This document shows positions 58,916 to 64,000 of a DNA stretch of 64,000 nucleotides, piece by piece. The DNA comes from Zobellia laminariae. GTDB taxonomy: Bacteria; Bacteroidota; Bacteroidia; Flavobacteriales; Flavobacteriaceae. The first letter of the stretch is position 1, and the number at the start of each line of letters is the position of its first letter. Made by a program: the position numbers and the translations under genes. The DNA is taken from the NCBI RefSeq assembly GCF_009725995.1, contig NZ_RCNS01000002.1, positions 1,302,001-1,366,000 on the forward strand, given 5' to 3'. The notes below the pieces were generated by a model that ran no database searches, was not told the origin of the DNA, and worked only from the letters and a program-made list of their open reading frames with translations.

Positions 58916-61309
58916 TTAATTTTCTGGGCTGAATGTAAGCACTGATTTTGAAGTAGATATTATCTCTTCCTTATTGAGCATCATCTTACGAAACTCACCA
59001 TTTACATACATTTCAGCTTGGTCTTTATAATGTATACTAAAAGGGTTTCCAGACTGCCCTGTAGGCAGAATACTCATGCTATTTTCTACATCTGAAAAAT
59101 CAACTACTCTTCTGGTTGATGGTCCTGAGCTAACTTTATAAACGCCATCATCCGTATACGGAAAAAACATATTATTAATTACTTCCCGCGTTCCATTCAC
59201 AGAAAAAGGACCCACATTAAAAAAAGAACGTAGTGCATCTATTTGACCAATAGGATGCCCATGCTCTATGGTATGAACGCGTCCCCAAACCCAACCGGAG
59301 CTATCATTGCCCAAGGTCTGCTCCAAAGCCTGCAGTGCTTCCTGAAAGGAAACGTTAACAATATCAGCTTGACTTTCTGTGATATCTGGTGTACTGGCAT
59401 CATCCCACCAAATGGAACTTTCATTTGCCACTATAGGTGCTATTGTCCGTTTTATTAAATGTGTGTTTTGTATTTCCTCAAAAAGTGTATCCCCCAATTC
59501 ATCTTCAAAAGTATTACGCAATATAAAATACATCCATCTATGATATACCGTGGCCTCTGTGCTTCCTGTTGGGTAATCACCTTTCCATTGCCTTAAACCG
59601 TCCAAAATCTTTAAATGAGTAGCGCTAAGACTATCTACTTCAACTTTTTTAAGCAACATCCTAACAATCTCAACATTCACTGGCGATGTATCATCAGTAA
59701 TCATATCGCCCACAGCCTCCTTATCCCAATCATTCTTACTTTCTAGCAATTGAACAATTCTTCTTGCTCTATTTTCTGGCAGGTAATAGCCCGGATATAG
59801 CATTCCCGCAATGGAGTCTGGTTGGTTGTTTGCAGAATATACATACTCCCATGGCGGATTTATAGTTTGTGGATTCTTGCTAAAATCCAAATACTCTTTT
59901 TCAACAGGTAGGCCTTTTCCGTTCTCGGCAACGAATTTGGTATTCACGCTATCCGGTATCTTGTAAAGTTTAGCTGCTGCCCACCAAGCTACATTATCTT
60001 CAGCATCGCCATAAACAATACCTAAACCTGGTGCATGAAGGTCTTCTAAACCATGTTGAAAATCATCTAATGTTGTTGCATAAGACATATTATATAAGGA
60101 ATTGAGCAGTTTGTTTTCTACTTTGGTAAATATCCACCACATAGAAATAGGGCGTTCTCCCGTTACCTGATTTGCAATTCCGTTTAAGATTGGACCATGA
60201 TGTGTTTTTTTATAGGTAAAATGAACATCGTCAGAATCCTTTACTTTAATTGTTCTTGCTATGATTTCATAATCCTTCCACTCATCTCCGCTTCTATACT
60301 TTCTTGTATCCGTAGGGTGTGTTTTCTCATAATAAAAATCAACATCGTCATTTTCGAACATTGTCATCCCGTAAGCCAACTTTCGGTTGTGCCCTAATAG
60401 CGGATAAGGCACACCAGCCAAATGATAACCGTACTTCTCATAAGTAGGCGTACTCACATGAGCTTCATACCACACTGAAGGTTGAGAAAACCCAATATGA
60501 GGGTCATTCGAAAAAATCACTTTTCCATTTTTTGTTTTCTCTGGAGCAATTGCCCATCCATTACTCCCTTCAAAAAGAGGAATAGACAGCTTTTTTAAAG
60601 AAGCCATGACATCTGAAATGGACTTGTGTATGGAATCGGTTTTATTTCGAGGATAGTTTTTTATCCACTGCGTTGTTGTATCACTGTTAATTTCTAAATC
60701 CTTTAAATATTCAAATCCTAGCTTATCTTTTATCTTGCTTAATAAGGGATCTGTTTTATGCGCCATGGCAAAACTGAAAGCCATGTAACCAATTGTATTA
60801 TAGACATCCTTTAGAATAAATGGCTTTTTATCAATACCGGTAAGATAAAATTCAACCGGAGTAGGTCCTTCTTTTACAAATTGATTAACACCGTCCAAAT
60901 AAGCCTGAGACATCTGTACCGCAGCATCTGATGTATTTAGTTTAGCTATGGTTTCTGAAGAATAATCATCTATGCCCAGCGCTAAAAAGAACTTATCTGT
61001 TCCTAACAAATCTTTTCCGAAAACCTCTGAAAGTCCACCTTTACCTATCCTACGAAGTAGCTCCATTTGCCACAACCTATCCTGAGCATGCACATAGCCA
61101 AGCGCCTTAAATGCATCTGCATCGTTTTCTGCATAAATATGCGGAATCCCGTAAGTATCATAATACACCTTTACTTCTTCAGAAAGATTCTGAAGTTTCT
61201 TTTCGCCGTCGTAATCTGGTTTTAGATGATAAGTTAGACTGCCAATTACAACCGCTAGCACACCAACAAGAGCGAGTAAACCCCACCCTAATCGCTTAAA
61301 TTTCCTCAT
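58916..61309 (-). CDS. Penicillin acylase family protein
   Basis: 797 residues. N-terminal signal/anchor (about 8-27) precedes the alpha subunit region; the N-terminal nucleophile is S249 in GSNGWAIAP, followed by NDPHIGF. It is an Ntn hydrolase, cleaved autocatalytically into two subunits, acting in the periplasm on amides such as acyl-homoserine lactones or penicillin-like compounds. Substrate not determined. Confidence 0.9.
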   Translation of the reverse strand: MRKFKRLGWGLLALVGVLAVVIGSLTYHLKPDYDGEKKLQNLSEEVKVYYDTYGIPHIYAENDADAFKALGYVHAQDRLWQMELLRRIGKGGLSEVFGKDLLGTDKFFLALGIDDYSSETIAKLNTSDAAVQMSQAYLDGVNQFVKEGPTPVEFYLTGIDKKPFILKDVYNTIGYMAFSFAMAHKTDPLLSKIKDKLGFEYLKDLEINSDTTTQWIKNYPRNKTDSIHKSISDVMASLKKLSIPLFEGSNGWAIAPEKTKNGKVIFSNDPHIGFSQPSVWYEAHVSTPTYEKYGYHLAGVPYPLLGHNRKLAYGMTMFENDDVDFYYEKTHPTDTRKYRSGDEWKDYEIIARTIKVKDSDDVHFTYKKTHHGPILNGIANQVTGERPISMWWIFTKVENKLLNSLYNMSYATTLDDFQHGLEDLHAPGLGIVYGDAEDNVAWWAAAKLYKIPDSVNTKFVAENGKGLPVEKEYLDFSKNPQTINPPWEYVYSANNQPDSIAGMLYPGYYLPENRARRIVQLLESKNDWDKEAVGDMITDDTSPVNVEIVRMLLKKVEVDSLSATHLKILDGLRQWKGDYPTGSTEATVYHRWMYFILRNTFEDELGDTLFEEIQNTHLIKRTIAPIVANESSIWWDDASTPDITESQADIVNVSFQEALQALEQTLGNDSSGWVWGRVHTIEHGHPIGQIDALRSFFNVGPFSVNGTREVINNMFFPYTDDGVYKVSSGPSTRRVVDFSDVENSMSILPTGQSGNPFSIHYKDQAEMYVNGEFRKMMLNKEEIISTSKSVLTFSPEN

Positions 61310-61584
61310 TCAAGTCAAAGTTTTGACCTAATATAAGAATTATTTATAAGGAGTTTAAAACTGATGGATGAACTACTATTAAGTCCTTCCAGACGGAGTT
61401 ATCACGCTTATAGACAATACTGAAAATAGTAATATTCCTAAATACATAATTCTCAACTGTACAATTCTAATAGAGAACTAATTACAATTTTTCTTCTTAA
61501 TTCTTACTCAAATTGTTTGTTATTTAACACTTCTTGTTAAAAAAAGTTAATACTTTCAGGCAAAATCACAAAAAAACACTAAAA
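61310..61584. other. Intergenic region before the lipoprotein metallopeptidase
   Basis: 275 bp between divergent genes, AT-rich, no clear -7 consensus. Confidence 0.4.
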
Positions 61585-61634
61585 ATGAAAAAAATCAAAG
61601 AAAACTTCTGTCCTTAGCGGTAGCCACAGGCCTA
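61585..61634 (+). other. Frameshifted signal-peptide region
   Basis: An ATG at 61585 with A7 reads MKKIKENFCP and stops. In the frame of the following CDS the region encodes RKLLSLAVATGL, a typical hydrophobic signal core. Adding one A within 61588-61604 restores an ATG-initiated lipoprotein signal with lipobox LMLGSC. Confidence 0.75.
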
Positions 61635-62741
61635 ATGTTAGGTTCCTGCTCAGATGATACCATCCAAATAGATGAAACTACCGCACCTTCGGCCGTAAGT
61701 GCAAAAACTTCAATTCAAGCACCTACAAAAGGTCATTTTAATTTAGACTTCTCTAATACTGTAAGAGAATTTGAGATAGACCTGAATTTATCTACCGTAG
61801 TTGAGCCTAGTGAGTGCGGAGATACCCCATTTAACGAGGTAGCGGATTATTATAACAACTTATTAATAGATGGTTTTATCTCTGCTTGGGACGGTAATCC
61901 TGACGCCATTGAAATTATTTTAGAAGATTATTTTGCCATAAACCAAATTGCAGCGGCATACGAAAATAAGAACACCGATTACTTTGGAGCAGATGGAGAG
62001 TACACGAACTACGTAAAACAACGTACTAGAAGTCTTGAAAAGTTCTGGGATATGGGTAATTCAATAACCGTTAACGGTCAACACACAGCTACACTAGAAG
62101 ATTTAGACTTTATCCGGTACATTTATGAAAATTACTCAGATGCAGCTCCAGAAGAAATTGATTATATCTTAAACATAGCGGAGACTTTTAATACAGGAAG
62201 CGACCAAATACCTGAAAACCCATTTTTTGCATCAGACGGTTTTGCCACTTTTGACAAGACAATTGTAATTGGCGACGGTATTGTAACATTACTAGAAGAC
62301 ACCGGTCTAGACCCAAAAGTAGTTTGGTCAAGTATTTTAGCCCATGAATGGGGACACCAAATACAATTCTTAAACACTGAAAACTGGGAGTACCCAATAC
62401 CTGCTTTCAGCAATACCCCCGAATCTACTAGAATGACTGAACTAGAAGCTGATTTTATAACCGGTTACTATCTAACCCATAAAAGAGGCGCTACTTACAA
62501 CTGGAAACGCGTTGAAGACTTTTTATCCGCCTTTTTTAATATAGGTGATTGTGGTTTTGAAAATCCTGGCCATCACGGTACACCAGCACAACGTTTAGCT
62601 GCAGCTAAAGCTGGTTATGACTTAGCCAACGGAGCTAAGAAAAAAGGTAAGATTCTTAGTCAAGAAGCTGTACACCTCGCTTTTCTTGCAGAATTAAACT
62701 CAATTACAAATACGGCAGCACCAAGAAGTGTCGCCAGGTAA
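61635..62741 (+). CDS. Lipoprotein zinc metallopeptidase (first of tandem pair; signal frameshifted)
   Basis: 368 residues from the first in-frame ATG (61635), which itself lies in the signal core (LMLGSC lipobox). The zinc motif HEWGHQIQF is at about 237-245; later ELEADFITGYYL and HHGTPAQR resemble neutral zinc metallopeptidases (YpfJ-like). A one-base deletion upstream separates it from its proper start at 61585. Shares several blocks (FGADGE, GDGIVxLLE, AHEWxHQIQF) with the gene at 63198. Followed by a strong terminator. Confidence 0.8.
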   Translation: MLGSCSDDTIQIDETTAPSAVSAKTSIQAPTKGHFNLDFSNTVREFEIDLNLSTVVEPSECGDTPFNEVADYYNNLLIDGFISAWDGNPDAIEIILEDYFAINQIAAAYENKNTDYFGADGEYTNYVKQRTRSLEKFWDMGNSITVNGQHTATLEDLDFIRYIYENYSDAAPEEIDYILNIAETFNTGSDQIPENPFFASDGFATFDKTIVIGDGIVTLLEDTGLDPKVVWSSILAHEWGHQIQFLNTENWEYPIPAFSNTPESTRMTELEADFITGYYLTHKRGATYNWKRVEDFLSAFFNIGDCGFENPGHHGTPAQRLAAAKAGYDLANGAKKKGKILSQEAVHLAFLAELNSITNTAAPRSVAR

Positions 62742-62763
62742 TTATTTTATAAATATTTAATGC

Positions 62764-62793
62764 AAAAGGCCGCCTTTATAGGGCGGCCTTTTT
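62764..62793 (+). terminator. Intrinsic terminator after the first metallopeptidase
   Basis: AAAAGGCCGCC (62764-62774) pairs with GGCGGCCTTTT (62782-62792), then T. Confidence 0.9.
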
Positions 62794-62823
62794 ATTTTCT
62801 ATTCAATATGTGCAAGATAAATT

Positions 62824-63042
62824 CTATTTTTCCTTGAAGTTATTCAGCCCTTCTAAAAGCCATTCCAGATACACATCACTATCCGTATACTGAACGGCAT
62901 TATTCAAGATTTCCAAATCTGGCGACATTAGAACATAATACGGCTGAGAGGCCGCATTGAAATTAACCGTCTGAAAAGTACCCCACTTCTGCCCTATGGT
63001 CTCAATATGTTTTACGCGGCCTGTATTGTATTTATAATCTGT
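62824..63042 (-). pseudogene. 3' remnant of a DsbD-like thiol:disulfide interchange gene
   Basis: A minus-strand open frame of about 72 codons ending in TAG at 62824 matches the C-terminal end of DsbD-family proteins: TIGQKWGTFQTVNF, SQPYYVL and YLEWLLEGL. No start codon, no thioredoxin CxxC and stops directly upstream (63043-63045), so only the last part of the gene remains. It is a decayed remnant between the tandem metallopeptidase genes. Confidence 0.75.
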
Positions 63043-63197
63043 TTAATCAAACTCGTACTAATTGTAATATTTATTAACCATTGACATGGCTATTCATTTC
63101 GTGGATTTCATTTTTTGTAAGAAAAAACAATATTTTTAGTAGTTGATTAAATATTATTATTACTATTTTTAGTTAAAATAATCACAAAAACACCTAT

Positions 63198-64000
63198 ATG
63201 AAAAACGCTTATCCAAAAATTGCTGGGATCATCTTTAGCGCAAGTCTCTTTCTTGTCTCCTGTACTAAAGACGAGTTCCAGCCAAGTAATGAAGACAGCT
63301 TAACCCCGTTCACCTCAAAAATGACCCTTCCTATTGCAACTATGTCTTCTGAGGCTCCGCCAACTTTAACTAGAAAACTGCCAGAGAAATCAATGTTTCA
63401 CGACGTTCCTTTTAATTTGGCTTCCATAGTTGAACCTAGTAAATGTACCCTCACACCTTTAGATGACGTGATAGCTGCATCAGTCTCAAGCAACCTTGAT
63501 TCTATTGGACTTGACTGGTACGATCTCTATGCTGAAATGAATTTCTATTCTACTATAATTGATGATAGTGAACAGTATTTTGGTGCGGATGGAGAAGACA
63601 CTCAAAAGGTGAAGAACATAACAAGAAGCCTAGAAAGGTTTTGGTTTATGCCACACGAAATAGAGGTACGTGGGCAACATAAAAGCACCTTAGAAGATTA
63701 CGATAAAATAGTTGACATCTTAATGTTCTGGTATGAATTACCTGCTCAAGATGCTAATGCCTTTGCTTATTATTTTACGAATTTCGTTAACGAGGAAAGC
63801 ACATTTCTTACTGAAACACCATTGATAGCCGCAGACGGATTTGCCATTGCTTTAGATGGTCTTTTTGGCCAAAATGATCTTATTGTTATTGGTGATGGTA
63901 TAGTAGACCTTTTAGAGCAAACAGGTATCAGAAGAGGTGTAATTTGGAATGGTATTATGGCTCATGAGTGGGCACACCAAATACAATTTAACAACCAAGA
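63198..64000 (+). CDS. Lipoprotein zinc metallopeptidase (second of tandem pair; partial)
   Basis: ATG at 63198, open to the window edge (267 codons). Signal with lipobox LFLVSC (Cys22). The body matches the 61635 protein: VEPSKC, FGADGE, TRSLERFW, VRGQHKSTLED, IVIGDGIVDLLE, and zinc motif HEWAHQIQF at about 255-263. The C-terminus is cut off. Confidence 0.85.
   Translation, partial: MKNAYPKIAGIIFSASLFLVSCTKDEFQPSNEDSLTPFTSKMTLPIATMSSEAPPTLTRKLPEKSMFHDVPFNLASIVEPSKCTLTPLDDVIAASVSSNLDSIGLDWYDLYAEMNFYSTIIDDSEQYFGADGEDTQKVKNITRSLERFWFMPHEIEVRGQHKSTLEDYDKIVDILMFWYELPAQDANAFAYYFTNFVNEESTFLTETPLIAADGFAIALDGLFGQNDLIVIGDGIVDLLEQTGIRRGVIWNGIMAHEWAHQIQFNNQ

Noticed and set aside
1..64000. tRNA, rRNA and intact IS elements
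   Set aside because: I scanned the intergenic regions by eye and saw no cloverleaf, rRNA segment or transposase; this is not an exhaustive computational search.

Overview
The window looks like a contiguous chromosomal segment of a marine member of the Flavobacteriaceae (Bacteroidota). The evidence is a fused LpxC-FabZ protein, two LpxD paralogues in one lpx operon, a PorX-type response regulator with a PglZ domain (a type IX secretion regulator), the porX-tsaE-ald neighbourhood, Bacteroidota-style -7 elements (TAnnTTTG) before several genes, almost no Shine-Dalgarno sequences and low GC. I see no rRNA, tRNA, CRISPR array, prophage or intact insertion sequence. The genus is not resolved.

Layout. 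1-8670 (minus) is an envelope block: HD-domain hydrolase, lpxD, lpxC-fabZ, lpxA, efp, a second lpxD, sucD, then fabG and a VWA membrane protein cut by the left edge. 8739-13633 (plus) holds porX, tsaE, a 48-residue lipoprotein, a membrane protein, ald and a DUF4258 protein. 13674-21624 is mixed metabolism and regulation: proline dehydrogenase, aroB, DinB-like, Lrp-type regulator, M14 peptidase, XRE regulator, sterol-desaturase-like enzyme and mscL. 21640-26219 encodes topoisomerase IV (parE-parC). 26481-33879 holds an M20 amidohydrolase, an FMN glutamate-synthase-like protein, two unknown proteins, and an M1 aminopeptidase-patatin pair. recG follows.

36142-52377 is a branched-chain amino acid cluster: leuC-leuD-leuA-(S23 four-helix-bundle gene)-leuB on plus, and ilvD-ilvB-(methyltransferase)-ilvN-ilvC-ilvA on minus, with an MFS exporter and a GapN-type dehydrogenase between them. 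Upstream of ilvD I find what looks like a complete transcription attenuator: an 18-codon leader peptide rich in Ile, Val and Leu codons, a pause hairpin, an antiterminator and an intrinsic terminator. Upstream of that lies pxpABC (5-oxoprolinase). 55406-57316 has a zinc-finger/nuclease-fold protein, a GldL-like membrane protein and two single-span proteins of about 32 residues with their own terminators. comM (57317-58842) is split by what looks like a 10-bp slipped-strand deletion. A penicillin-acylase-family enzyme follows. The right end has two tandem paralogous lipoprotein zinc metallopeptidases: the first has a one-base frameshift in its signal peptide, the second is cut by the window edge, and a dsbD 3' remnant lies between them.

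How the genes work together. The lpx/fab genes supply lipid A and acyl chains. The leu and ilv genes together make leucine, isoleucine and valine, and the ilv genes appear to sense charged-tRNA supply through the leader peptide. The most worthwhile leads are the ilv attenuator, the comM and lipoprotein frameshifts, the S23 insertion inside the leu operon with crossed inverted repeats, and the unannotated tiny genes.
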